Shown here: piece after piece, positions 17,228-26,925 of the stretch | How the letters are laid out: each line of letters begins with the position of its first letter | Position numbering within the stretch: position 1 is the stretch's first letter | Assembly: GCA_947457075.1 (NCBI GenBank) | Contig: CANGUG010000005.1 | Location: 62,001-126,000, forward strand | Reading direction: 5' to 3' | DNA length: 64,000 bases | Source: Bacteroidota bacterium | GTDB lineage: Bacteria > Bacteroidota > Bacteroidia > Chitinophagales > Chitinophagaceae | The notes under the pieces: model-generated | The model's database searches: none | Told to the model about the DNA's origin: nothing | Seen by the model: the letters and a program-made list of their open reading frames with translations, nothing else | Made by a program: the position numbers and the translations under genes

Positions 17228-19168
17228 TTACTTTAAAACGATTGCAGAAAGTGCAGGTAAGTCTAGTATTAGCTTAAACCAGTCTCCTTTTTGGTCCTGA
17301 GATTCCTTTACTGTTGTTGCATTGTTTAAATCACCTACCCCCCAAAATGAGGTATGGTCACTATTAAATATTACTTTCCATTCCTTATCTCCATGAACAT
17401 GAATAGGGAATTGATGTCTTGGAACAGGTGTAATATTCATTACCACTAAAACATCTTCTTTCCAGTTTTTGGCTTTTCTACGATAGGCAATCACACCTTC
17501 CTGACGCTTGTTGGTTTCTACCCATTCAAAACCAGCAGGATCATATTGTAACTCATATAAAGCGGGATGGCCTTTCAATAATTTATTCAATTGCTGAACA
17601 CAAAATTTCATTCCACCATGGCTTTGGTGTTTCAATATATCCCATTGTAATTCGGTTTTATAATTCCACTCTTGTGTTGCTGCAAATTCATTACCCATAA
17701 ATAATAGTTTGGCACCAGGGTGAGTGAACATATAAGTATATAGTAATCTTAGGTTCGCAAATTTCTGCCATTCGTCGCCTGGCATTTTATAAATCATGGG
17801 GCTTTTCCCATGTACTACTTCGTCATGACTTAAAGGCAGCATAAAATGCTCATCATAATAATACATCATGGAAAAAGTAAACTTATCCTGTGCTCCAGAA
17901 CGAAGGATGGGATCTAATTTGAAAAAATCCAAAGTATCATGCATCCAGCCCATCATCCATTTCATACCAAAGCCAAGGCCATCCATAAAGGTGGGTTGAC
18001 TAACCCCTGGCCAATCCGTTGCTTCTTCCGCAATAGTTTGTATGGCTGGGAAATCGCGGTACAATGTTTCATTTAAATCTTTGATAAATGCAATGGCTTC
18101 CAAATTACCATTGCCTCCAAATTCATTCGGCTCCCATTGCCCCTCGGTTCTACTATAATCCAATTTTAACATGGAGCTTACTGCATCCACTCTTATTCCA
18201 TCAATATGAAATTGATCACACCAAAAACGAGCACTACTAATCAAAAAGGATTTGACCTCCCCTCTTTTATAATTAAATATATAAGAGTTCCAATCGGGAT
18301 GATAGCCTTTGCGCATATCTGCATACTCATAAGTATTGGCTCCGTCAAACATAAATAAACCATGACTATCATATGGAAAATGAGAAGGCACCCAATCAAT
18401 AATTACACCAATACCAGCTTGGTGAAATGCATTGACTAAAGCAGCAAATTCTTGTGGATTTCCAAATCTTGCAGTGGGGGCAAAAAAACCAATTCCTTGG
18501 TATCCCCAACTCCCGTCAAATGGATGTTCCATGATGGGCATAAATTCTACATGCGTAAAACCCATTTCTTTTACATAGGGTACTAATAAATCAATTAATT
18601 GTAAGTAGGAGTTATAACTATCCTCGTTGTTTTTATCTGGTCGCATCCAACTAGCCAAATGCACTTCATACACCGAATAGGGTTGATCGGTCCTATTACT
18701 TACTTTTCTTTGCTCTAGCCAAGCATTATCCGTCCATTCATATTTAGTATCCCAAGTAATGGAAGCTGTTAAGGGTCGTAGTTCCCAAAAATTGGCAAAA
18801 GGATCTCCTTTATCTAATAAAGCCCCTTTGTAACCATGAATATGGTATTTATACACTTCCCCTTTATGTAAATTAGGAATAAACCCTTCCCAAATACCAG
18901 AACTATCTAATCGCACTTTTAAAGGATGAGTGGTTTTATCCCAATCATTAAAATTACCAGTAACAAAAACTGCAGTTGCATTGGGTGCCCAAACCGAAAA
19001 ATAAGTACCCCAGGTATCCAAAACCTGTACCTGATGATTGCCGAAAATAGTATATAAACTATAATGCGTGCCATTTTGAAAATTTTGAATATCTGCAGCT
19101 GTCATTAAGGAATAATTCCAAACAGGTTGTGCAGTATCTACAAAATGTTCCGCTTCGTATTTGGACAT
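17228..19168 (-). CDS. glgB: 1,4-alpha-glucan branching enzyme
   Basis: GlgB makes the alpha-1,6 branches of glycogen. The 646-residue protein has an N-terminal CBM48 (about 35-135, with FSVWAPNATAVFVTGNFNDW) and a GH13 barrel with the nucleophile Asp328 in GIRVDAV, acid/base Glu381 in AEEATDWPG and the SHDEVVHG motif, then a C-terminal beta domain. The extra N1 domain of E. coli GlgB (about 730 residues) is missing, which is normal for the short form. It is the last gene of the five-gene alpha-glucan operon, 2 bases after the amylase gene. ATG 19168 is the start. Confidence 0.93.
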   Translation of the reverse strand: MSKYEAEHFVDTAQPVWNYSLMTAADIQNFQNGTHYSLYTIFGNHQVQVLDTWGTYFSVWAPNATAVFVTGNFNDWDKTTHPLKVRLDSSGIWEGFIPNLHKGEVYKYHIHGYKGALLDKGDPFANFWELRPLTASITWDTKYEWTDNAWLEQRKVSNRTDQPYSVYEVHLASWMRPDKNNEDSYNSYLQLIDLLVPYVKEMGFTHVEFMPIMEHPFDGSWGYQGIGFFAPTARFGNPQEFAALVNAFHQAGIGVIIDWVPSHFPYDSHGLFMFDGANTYEYADMRKGYHPDWNSYIFNYKRGEVKSFLISSARFWCDQFHIDGIRVDAVSSMLKLDYSRTEGQWEPNEFGGNGNLEAIAFIKDLNETLYRDFPAIQTIAEEATDWPGVSQPTFMDGLGFGMKWMMGWMHDTLDFFKLDPILRSGAQDKFTFSMMYYYDEHFMLPLSHDEVVHGKSPMIYKMPGDEWQKFANLRLLYTYMFTHPGAKLLFMGNEFAATQEWNYKTELQWDILKHQSHGGMKFCVQQLNKLLKGHPALYELQYDPAGFEWVETNKRQEGVIAYRRKAKNWKEDVLVVMNITPVPRHQFPIHVHGDKEWKVIFNSDHTSFWGVGDLNNATTVKESQDQKGDWFKLILDLPALSAIVLK

Positions 19169-19170
19169 GG

Positions 19171-21018
19171 TTATTTAGTTAATTCAATTACCTGCATCGT
19201 CATGGAAGGAATAGAAAATTCAGCGCCAATACTATTTCCAGCGATTATATCCTTACCCCCTTTAAATAATTTTGTTCTTTCGGCATATTTAGACAAACTA
19301 ACATTTCTTGTTTTGGTATCCGTATTCATAACACACATTACTGTTTGATTATTATCATACCTGAAATAAACATACAAACCATCCTCTGGAATATACTGCA
19401 TCATGTTACCCGTTTTCAATGCGGATGAATTGGTTCGATAAGTGCCTAATTTTTGAACATAATGCAAAAAGTCCGATTCCTCATTGGTCAAACCTGTTTC
19501 TGTAAATGCATTCTTTTGATCTCCTGCCCATCCCCCTGGAAAATCAAGTCTTACCCATCCATCAGGATTTGAAATTCCCTTCATCAATAATTCTGATCCA
19601 TAATATAGTTGTGGTATTCCACGACAAGTATAAAGCCAAGCATAGGCCATTTTTGTTTTAGGAATACTTTCGCCTAAGGCAGAGTGAATCCTTGTCATAT
19701 CATGATTGTCCAAGAATGTCACATTATTATTAGCTTGCTTGTACAAATAATCAGATGCCAATGTGTTGTATAATTTGATGATCCCATTTGACCATCCATT
19801 AGATTCATTTAAAGCTGGCATAATACCACCAAACAATAAACTAAAATCGGATGTTGCTTTTAAATTGCTTTTAAATGGTAAGTTATAATTATTCTCTACA
19901 TAATAAGCTTGTGACGCAACCCCATCCACCCAGCATTCACCAAACGTAAATATTTTTGGATACTCGTCAAGTATTGCTTTGTTTAAACGATTCATGACAT
20001 CTACATTACAATATTTATACGTATCTACTCTAAAGGCATCCACGCCATAAGTTTCTACAGACCAAATGGCATTTTGTATTAAGTATTTTTCTACCATTGG
20101 ATTTTCATGGTTAATGTCTGGCATTTCAGTAGTGAACCAGCCATCAATCATGCGTTTTGCATCCGCTTCAGAGTGATAAGGATCAAAAACCGCTTGTTCT
20201 CTATAATGAGTTTGTGTGTAGGTTGGCCATTGGTGTACCCAATCATTGTCGGGGGCGTCTTGCACTAAAAAATGAAATCTTCCAAAATGATTGTAAACAA
20301 TATCTTGAATAAGTTTCATTCCTCTTTTATGCAAACTATCGCTTAAAGCTAAATAAGCCTTGTCCCCTCCTAACCTTGTTTCTATTTTATAATTATTGGT
20401 AGCCGCATAACCATGTTCCGTTCTATCGGGCATGTCATTCTCAATGACTGGCGTCATCCATAAACTAGTCGCCCCTAGTTTTTGTATATAATCCAAATGA
20501 TTAGCCACCCCTTGCAAATCACCTCCATGTCGTAAAAAAATATCTTTTCTATTTAAAGATTGGTCTTTTAAACCAGGGACCTGATCATTTGATGGATCTC
20601 CGTTGCTAAATCGGTCCGGCATTAAAAAATACACTAAGTCAGCCGAACTTAATCCTTGTGCAAATTTTGTACCCCTGTCTTTTCTTCTAGCAAGTAAGGG
20701 CCAATTATAATTATTTATTTTGCCATCAATTGAAATCGCAAATGAAACATTCCCAGGTTTTGCATTCGCACTAATTTCAACATCTAAAGCTATATAATGA
20801 CTATTCTTAAAATGGGTGGTCTTTTTTAATACGATACCAGGATATTTGGTCGTCACCGTTGCTTTTGAAAAATCCACGCTGTTTGACCTTAACAACAATT
20901 GTACTTTATTGTTATTCATATTGGCAAACCAATTACTTGGATAAGCCTCAATTTGTTGGGCAATGATATTGGTTATCGCAAAAAACGATAAGGCTAAAAC
21001 ACTAACTATTCTTTTCAT
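19171..21018 (-). CDS. Secreted GH13 alpha-amylase/cyclomaltodextrinase
   Basis: This enzyme hydrolyses alpha-1,4-glucans or cyclic maltodextrins. The 615-residue protein has a signal peptide (1-20, ending IIAQQ), an N-terminal beta domain (about 25-110) typical of cyclomaltodextrinase-type GH13 enzymes, and a GH13 barrel. DAFRVDTYKY gives nucleophile Asp332, GECWVDG gives Glu361, and FLDNHDMTR the third acid. The signal peptide implies a periplasmic or surface location, as with SusA or neopullulanase. Its ATG overlaps the stop of the upstream transporter gene by one base, so translation is probably coupled. glgB follows after 2 bases. Confidence 0.88.
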   Translation of the reverse strand: MKRIVSVLALSFFAITNIIAQQIEAYPSNWFANMNNNKVQLLLRSNSVDFSKATVTTKYPGIVLKKTTHFKNSHYIALDVEISANAKPGNVSFAISIDGKINNYNWPLLARRKDRGTKFAQGLSSADLVYFLMPDRFSNGDPSNDQVPGLKDQSLNRKDIFLRHGGDLQGVANHLDYIQKLGATSLWMTPVIENDMPDRTEHGYAATNNYKIETRLGGDKAYLALSDSLHKRGMKLIQDIVYNHFGRFHFLVQDAPDNDWVHQWPTYTQTHYREQAVFDPYHSEADAKRMIDGWFTTEMPDINHENPMVEKYLIQNAIWSVETYGVDAFRVDTYKYCNVDVMNRLNKAILDEYPKIFTFGECWVDGVASQAYYVENNYNLPFKSNLKATSDFSLLFGGIMPALNESNGWSNGIIKLYNTLASDYLYKQANNNVTFLDNHDMTRIHSALGESIPKTKMAYAWLYTCRGIPQLYYGSELLMKGISNPDGWVRLDFPGGWAGDQKNAFTETGLTNEESDFLHYVQKLGTYRTNSSALKTGNMMQYIPEDGLYVYFRYDNNQTVMCVMNTDTKTRNVSLSKYAERTKLFKGGKDIIAGNSIGAEFSIPSMTMQVIELTK

Positions 21019-22334
21019 TATGTTGTTTTTTCTTCTTTAATGATTGTTACACAAATTATACTCGCAAAAATAAGCAAACATCCCCCAATTAATACGGCTA
21101 ACAATCTGTTATTGTCTAAATATTGAGTCATGATTTTTCCAAAAAACAAAGAAGCGATAATTTCTGGCAAAACAATAAAGAAATTAAAAATTCCCATATA
21201 GATACCCATTTTTTGCTCTGGTATGAAACCGGCTAACATTGAATAAGGCATGGACAATATGGATGCCCAAGCAATTCCCACTAAGCCCATGCTAATAAAC
21301 AAGTAATTTACATTTGTGATATAAAATACAGATATTAATCCTATTCCGCCGATGAATAAACAAAGTGCATGCGTATATTTTTTCCCCAATAGTCCAACCC
21401 AAAAAGATAAAGTAAAAGAAAATCCAAATGTTACCAAGTTAAGGATGGCCGAAGTGGTATTGGCATGCTCTAGCCCCATTGTAAATGCAGTACTATTGGT
21501 AATAGGATCGCCGTGAAATAATTGAGTGGCCACACCCGTGCTATAGTAAAACCACATTAAAAATAGCCCCGGCCAGGTAATGAAATTCACTAATGCCAAT
21601 CGCTTCATTTGAACGGGCATATTTTTAATTGAATCTGTAATTTCTGTAAAAATAGACCCCTTTGATTCCTGATTGATATTGCTATTTTCAGAAGGTGGAT
21701 ATTCCTTGCTTCTTAAAATAGTATACATTACCGCCACAAAAAATACTGCAGCACCAATATAAAAGGAAAGTAAAATATTCTGCGGAATTGTTCCATTTAT
21801 TTTATCTCTTGAAACACCAAACCAATTCACTAATAATTGTGGTAAGTATCCTGCAATAAAAGAGGCTAGCCCAATAAACATACTCTGCATTGAAAAACCA
21901 AAAGAGCGTTGTTTTTCATTTAAGTTGTCAGCAACAAATGCACGAAAGGGTTCCATGGTCACATTAATGCTTGAATCCAATATCCACAAAACGCCAGCTG
22001 CCATCCAAACGGAAGAGGAATTGGGCATTACAAATAATAATGCAGAACTAAATATGGCGCCAATTAAAAAGAAAGGGCGACGACGGCCTAATTTTGGATG
22101 CCAGGTACGGTCACTTAGATATCCAATAATCGGCTGTACTATCAATCCAGTCATAGGAGCTGCCAACCACAAGCCAGGAATATCTTCAGGTTTTGCACCT
22201 AAAAATTCATAAATGGCACTCATATTGCCCATTTGTAAACTCCATCCAAATTGAATGCCAAAAAAACCAAAACACATGTTAAAAATCTGCCAAAAACTTA
22301 AATTCTTTTTTTCTCCTGTGTACGCTGTATTCAT
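21018..22334 (-). CDS. MFS sugar transporter of the SLC45/maltose type
   Basis: A 438-residue inner-membrane protein with about 12 hydrophobic segments. The opening ([24 protein letters not shown]), the motif [19 protein letters not shown] between the second and third segments, and the [19 protein letters not shown] stretch match the SLC45/GPH-like MFS transporters found in bacterial maltose loci. Uptake of maltose, sucrose or short maltodextrins with protons is likely; the sugar is inferred from its position between glgC and an amylase gene. It is 14 bases after glgC, and its TAA stop shares one base with the amylase ATG. Confidence 0.85.
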   Translation of the reverse strand: MNTAYTGEKKNLSFWQIFNMCFGFFGIQFGWSLQMGNMSAIYEFLGAKPEDIPGLWLAAPMTGLIVQPIIGYLSDRTWHPKLGRRRPFFLIGAIFSSALLFVMPNSSSVWMAAGVLWILDSSINVTMEPFRAFVADNLNEKQRSFGFSMQSMFIGLASFIAGYLPQLLVNWFGVSRDKINGTIPQNILLSFYIGAAVFFVAVMYTILRSKEYPPSENSNINQESKGSIFTEITDSIKNMPVQMKRLALVNFITWPGLFLMWFYYSTGVATQLFHGDPITNSTAFTMGLEHANTTSAILNLVTFGFSFTLSFWVGLLGKKYTHALCLFIGGIGLISVFYITNVNYLFISMGLVGIAWASILSMPYSMLAGFIPEQKMGIYMGIFNFFIVLPEIIASLFFGKIMTQYLDNNRLLAVLIGGCLLIFASIICVTIIKEEKTT

Positions 22335-22348
22335 ATTTTATTATTTGT

Positions 22349-23632
22349 TTAAATTACAAAACCATTGGGTATAATGGCTCCTTTTTTAATTACTACAATA
22401 TTGTCTTTGATGGTATAAAGTGGGTGATCGGTTTTTTCTAAATGTGCCCCACCCTTTATAATAACATCATTGCCAATGGAACAGTTTTTATCCACTATGG
22501 CATCTTCAATTACGCAACGTTCTCCAATCCCAATTATGGGTTGACCACTTGCATTTTTTGCATTGATTTGCTCAATGGTCTCATAATAATCACAGCCCAT
22601 GATATAACTATTTTTGATGACCGTATCTTTCCCAATTCTTGAACGAATTCCAATGACTGATTTAGTTATGGAGGCCGCATGTATTATGGAACCTTCAGCC
22701 ACAATGGCTTGATTAATTTGTGTGCCACTTATTTTAGCAGGGGGCAACATTCTTGAACGGGTATAAACTGTTTTGGCACTATCAAATAAATTGAAAGGGG
22801 GTATTTCATCGGTTAATGCAATATTCGCTTCAAAGAAAGAATAGATGTTCCCAATATCGGTCCAATAACCATCATATTGATAGCTCACTACTTTATATTG
22901 TGCAATGGAATCTGGAATAATTTCTTTTCCAAAATCTGTTGCGTTGGCATGCACTTCATTTAATAACTTGTATAAAATGTCCTTATTAAATACATAAATA
23001 CCCATAGAGGCTAAATAGTTTCTACCTTGGGCTTTCATTTCAGCGCCAGTATCACTTGTCCATTCGGGCAATAATTCTTTATTCGGCTTTTCAATAAAGG
23101 AAGTGATTACATTTTCGTTGTTCGATTTCAAGATGCCAAACTCTGGCGCTTCTCTATCTCCTACGGGTATGGTGGCAATTGTAAGTGCAGCGCCAGCTTG
23201 CTGATGCGCTTCAATCATTTTGCTAAAATCCATTTGATATAACTGATCACCACTTAAAATTAATACATAGTCAAAATCCATTTTGTCCAAATGCCTTAAA
23301 GACTGTCTCACTGCATCGGCTGTTCCTTGAAACCATCCTGGATTATCTGGTGTTTGTTCTGCAGCCAATATGTCCACAAAGCCCGAACTAAATGCACTAA
23401 AATGGTAGGTATTTTTAATATGCTGATTTAAGGAGGCTGAATTAAATTGCGTCAATACAAAAATTCGATTTAAGTTGCTATTAATGCAATTGCTAATTGG
23501 GATATCCACTAAACGATATTTACCCGCAATAGGTACAGCTGGCTTGGATCGTCTTGCTGTTAATGGAGAAAGCCTTGAGCCTGCGCCTCCTCCTAGAATA
23601 ATAGAAACTGTTTGTTTCGCAAAAATAGCCAT
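22349..23632 (-). CDS. glgC: Glucose-1-phosphate adenylyltransferase
   Basis: GlgC makes ADP-glucose from glucose 1-phosphate and ATP, the committed step of glycogen synthesis. The 427-residue protein opens with the nucleotide loop LGGGAGSRLSPLTARRSKPAVP and continues with YRLVDIPISNC. FIEKPNKE and the EFGILK stretch form the sugar-phosphate site, and a C-terminal left-handed beta-helix has repeats such as KNCSIGNDVIIKGG. The length is normal. The ATG at 23632 lies 16 bases after glgA and the gene ends 14 bases before the transporter. Allosteric properties cannot be read from the sequence. Confidence 0.95.
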   Translation of the reverse strand: MAIFAKQTVSIILGGGAGSRLSPLTARRSKPAVPIAGKYRLVDIPISNCINSNLNRIFVLTQFNSASLNQHIKNTYHFSAFSSGFVDILAAEQTPDNPGWFQGTADAVRQSLRHLDKMDFDYVLILSGDQLYQMDFSKMIEAHQQAGAALTIATIPVGDREAPEFGILKSNNENVITSFIEKPNKELLPEWTSDTGAEMKAQGRNYLASMGIYVFNKDILYKLLNEVHANATDFGKEIIPDSIAQYKVVSYQYDGYWTDIGNIYSFFEANIALTDEIPPFNLFDSAKTVYTRSRMLPPAKISGTQINQAIVAEGSIIHAASITKSVIGIRSRIGKDTVIKNSYIMGCDYYETIEQINAKNASGQPIIGIGERCVIEDAIVDKNCSIGNDVIIKGGAHLEKTDHPLYTIKDNIVVIKKGAIIPNGFVI

Positions 23633-23648
23633 AACCTATATTTTTATT

Positions 23649-25064
23649 TTACACAATTGATTCATATACTTTTTTATAGTCCGATACGACTGACTCCCAG
23701 CTATGGTCTATCTGCATACAATGCGTAATCATTTTATTCATTTGTACTTTATCTTTGTACACACTGATAGCCCTTTCAATAGAATACACCATATCTTCTT
23801 CCGAAGCATGTAAAAAACGAATCCCATAACCATCGGGTTCACCCATATCAACCACCGTATCGTGTAACCCACCTGTATCACGCACCATTGGAATAGTGCC
23901 ATACCTCATTGCATACATTTGATTCAATCCACAAGGTTCTACCCTACTTGGCATTAGTAAAAAATCTGCCCCTGCATAAGCTTCATGTCCTATTTTTTCA
24001 TCATAGCCAATATAGGTATTGTAATCGCCTGGATACAATTGTACTAAATAATTTAAAGCAGATTCTACTGCAGTATCTCCTGTTCCAATTACTAAAAAAT
24101 TAGCCCCGCAATTTGTTTTGTCTAAAGCATGTTGAATGGCTCCAGGTAAAACATCAGCCGCTTTTTCTCCCACAAATCTGCCAATAAAAATAATCAAGGG
24201 CTTTTCCATATTTAAATGGTATCGATCACATAGCAATTGCTTATTTTTTTGTTTCCCTTCAATAACATCATTTAAATTATAATGATAAGGCACCATAGGA
24301 TCTGTGGAAGGATTCCAAACTTCATTGTCAATCCCATTTAATATGCCAATGCATTTTCCTTGTTCATATTCAAATAAAGATTCTAATCCATTGGAATGCA
24401 CTTTCAGTTCATGCATATAAGTAGGACTTACTGTAGTTACTTTGTCAACACATTTAACTGCAGTGGCCAAAGGATTGATATTGTTATCCCATTCCAAGAG
24501 GCCATGTTTCCATAAATCCCATTTAGGAATTAAAATACTTTTGTCCCAACCCATTGTTCCATGGTATTGGGCATTGTGTATCGTGAGCACCGATTTGATT
24601 TGTTGTAATTTTTGGTAATCATAACAATGCTTCATCATAAATGGAATTAATCCCGCTTGATGATCATGACAATGAACTATATCAGGTTGTTTTGCCCAAT
24701 GTAATAACCAATTAACTACCGCAATTTGAAAACCTATAAATCGATCATTATCGTCGGTATATCCATAAATTTTAGGTCTATCTAATAACCCATTAATATC
24801 CACTAAGTACAAATTAAATCCCAGCTTACTGTTTTTTAGTTTGATGATGGTGTAATCAAAAAACCATTCACCCAAATTAGTATTTCCTTTAAAATGCACT
24901 TCCCATTCCTGTTGTTCTAAAAATTTTGTCTTGTACATAGGCATCACCACCAATGCTTCCTCCCCCATTTTTTGTTGGTATTTGGGCAAAGCGCCCACCA
25001 CATCCCCTAAGCCTCCTGCTTTTGCCATTGGATAACATTCCGCACTTACATGAACAATCACCAT
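23649..25064 (-). CDS. glgA: Glycogen synthase (ADP-glucose, GT5)
   Basis: GlgA elongates glycogen from ADP-glucose. This 471-residue protein is full length with both GT-B halves: an N-terminal GT5 domain with the KAGGL motif at 15-19 and HCHDHQAGLIPF, and a C-terminal GT1 domain with IGRFVGEKAADVL and the acceptor/nucleotide region LMPSRVEPCGLNQMYAMRYGTIP. It is the first gene of the alpha-glucan operon. The divergent FHS transporter starts 146 bases away. A second, truncated GT5 protein at 54.5-55.3 kb lacks the key motif. No clean -7 box was found upstream. Confidence 0.94.
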   Translation of the reverse strand: MVIVHVSAECYPMAKAGGLGDVVGALPKYQQKMGEEALVVMPMYKTKFLEQQEWEVHFKGNTNLGEWFFDYTIIKLKNSKLGFNLYLVDINGLLDRPKIYGYTDDNDRFIGFQIAVVNWLLHWAKQPDIVHCHDHQAGLIPFMMKHCYDYQKLQQIKSVLTIHNAQYHGTMGWDKSILIPKWDLWKHGLLEWDNNINPLATAVKCVDKVTTVSPTYMHELKVHSNGLESLFEYEQGKCIGILNGIDNEVWNPSTDPMVPYHYNLNDVIEGKQKNKQLLCDRYHLNMEKPLIIFIGRFVGEKAADVLPGAIQHALDKTNCGANFLVIGTGDTAVESALNYLVQLYPGDYNTYIGYDEKIGHEAYAGADFLLMPSRVEPCGLNQMYAMRYGTIPMVRDTGGLHDTVVDMGEPDGYGIRFLHASEEDMVYSIERAISVYKDKVQMNKMITHCMQIDHSWESVVSDYKKVYESIV

Positions 25065-25210
25065 GAGTTCGTCAATTTGCTTTCAATTTACAATATTGTC
25101 ACTACAATTCCAACCTGATTTTGGGTACTAAAAATTGACCACTTAATGATTTTTTAAGTACTTTACACAGTCTAATTTTTTGGCACCCATTTATTAAACT
25201 AACACTTAAT

Positions 25211-26902
25211 ATGAACCAACCGAAACAGCCTACCAATACTGGTGCATTAAGTACCCTCATTGTGGTATTCTTTTTTTGGGGATTTATCGCTTCAAGTAAT
25301 AGCGTTTTTATCCCTTTTTGTAAACATAAGTTTGCTTTAGACCAATTTCAAAGTCAATTGGTAGATTTTGCATTCTATTTGGCCTATTATATTGGGGCAT
25401 TAGGCCTTTTTGCTTATGGTGCTTTCGGAGGCAAGGATTTAGTGGGTAAATGGGGATATAAAAAGAGTATTGTTTATGGCTTACTTTTCTCTGCCATAGG
25501 TGCAGCTGCAATGATTATTGCTGTAAACGCCAATACTTTCACAGGAATGCTGGTGGGATTATTCATCGTTGCATTGGGTTTTTCATTACAACAAACCGCC
25601 GCGCAACCTTTTGCAATTGCCTTAGGTGATCCGAGTACCGGTGCTAGTCGGGTAAATTTGGCAGGAGGTATCAACTCTTTTGGAACCACCATCGGTCCAA
25701 TTGTTGTTGCATTTGCTTTATTTGGAACCGCTGCCGCTATTACTGATGAACAAATTGCTTCTTTAAGTTTAAGTAAAGTAGTTATCCTTTATAGCGCTGC
25801 TGGTTGTTTATTTTTAGCAGCTGCTGCCTTATTTCATTTTTCTAAAAAAGTACCTGCAGGTATTAGTGAAGATAAAATTGAGCCCGCAAATAAAGCATTG
25901 TATTTATTACTAATCATGACGGGTGTGTTAATTATCATGTTTGTTCCAATTTTTAATAGCTACAAAATTGATCCTGCAAGTATCACAGATCCAGCCGAAA
26001 AATTAGCCATTGAAACTACCAGATTAAAATGGTTGTTCGGCGCTTTAGCTACGGTTGTGGTTGGCCTTTTATTTGCCAATTTTTCTGCACAAAAAAACGA
26101 GCAGGGTTGGGGTGCAATGAAATATCCTCAATTAGTATTGGGCATGTTGGCCTTGTTTGTTTATGTTGGAGTAGAGGTTTCCATTGGCTCTAACTTAGGT
26201 GAATTATTAAAGCAAAAAGATTTCGGAAGTATCCCCTCATCAAAAATCGCACCCTACATTTCTATGTATTGGGGAAGCATGATGATTGGTCGTTGGACAG
26301 GGGCCATTGCTGCTTTTGAATTTAAAAGTAAAACCAAACAAATTTTAACTGTTATCGTGCCACTCGTTGCTTTCGGCATTGTCATTGGAGTAAATACAGT
26401 AGCACAATATGACATGAGCCCATTGTATTTATATGTAGTGTGCATTCTTGTTCAAATTATCGCATTTTTCCTTAGCAAAGACAAGCCTGCAAAAACTTTA
26501 ATGATATTTAGTATGATAGGCGTAGTGGCTATGCTAGTTGGTATTTTTAACAAAGGAGATATTGCCATTTATGCATTTTTAACAGGAGGAATCGCCTGTT
26601 CAATTATGTGGCCTTCTATTTTTGCATTATCTATTGCAGGTCTTGGAAAATATACCACACAAGGTGCAGCGTTCTTAATTATGATGATATTAGGTGGTGG
26701 TATTATTCCTCCCATTCAAGGGAAATTATCTGACTACTTACAATCCTCACAAAATGCAGTAGAAGGAAGTGGAATTCATAATTCTTTTTGGGTGCCAGTA
26801 TTGTGTTTCGCATATATCTTGGTTTTTGCCATTGCTGTAAAAGGTATTTTAAAGAAGCAGGGGATCAATTATGAAGAAGCGGAAGCAAAAGGAGGACACT
26901 AA
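25211..26902 (+). CDS. FHS-type MFS sugar transporter with extra membrane insert
   Basis: A 563-residue inner-membrane protein. The opening VFFFWGFIASSNSVFIPF and the ALGFSLQQTAAQPFAIALGDPSTGASRVNLAGGINSFGTTIGP stretch (split) identify the FucP/GluP branch of MFS proton-sugar symporters. Typical members have 410-440 residues; this one has additional hydrophobic segments in the middle (about 225-320), giving roughly 14 segments by eye. The substrate is likely a hexose, and the ROK kinase 23 bases downstream supports glucose or a related sugar. The pair is divergent from the glycogen operon. Confidence 0.85.
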   Translation: MNQPKQPTNTGALSTLIVVFFFWGFIASSNSVFIPFCKHKFALDQFQSQLVDFAFYLAYYIGALGLFAYGAFGGKDLVGKWGYKKSIVYGLLFSAIGAAAMIIAVNANTFTGMLVGLFIVALGFSLQQTAAQPFAIALGDPSTGASRVNLAGGINSFGTTIGPIVVAFALFGTAAAITDEQIASLSLSKVVILYSAAGCLFLAAAALFHFSKKVPAGISEDKIEPANKALYLLLIMTGVLIIMFVPIFNSYKIDPASITDPAEKLAIETTRLKWLFGALATVVVGLLFANFSAQKNEQGWGAMKYPQLVLGMLALFVYVGVEVSIGSNLGELLKQKDFGSIPSSKIAPYISMYWGSMMIGRWTGAIAAFEFKSKTKQILTVIVPLVAFGIVIGVNTVAQYDMSPLYLYVVCILVQIIAFFLSKDKPAKTLMIFSMIGVVAMLVGIFNKGDIAIYAFLTGGIACSIMWPSIFALSIAGLGKYTTQGAAFLIMMILGGGIIPPIQGKLSDYLQSSQNAVEGSGIHNSFWVPVLCFAYILVFAIAVKGILKKQGINYEEAEAKGGH

Positions 26903-26925
26903 TTTTAATCAATAAATTGAACACA

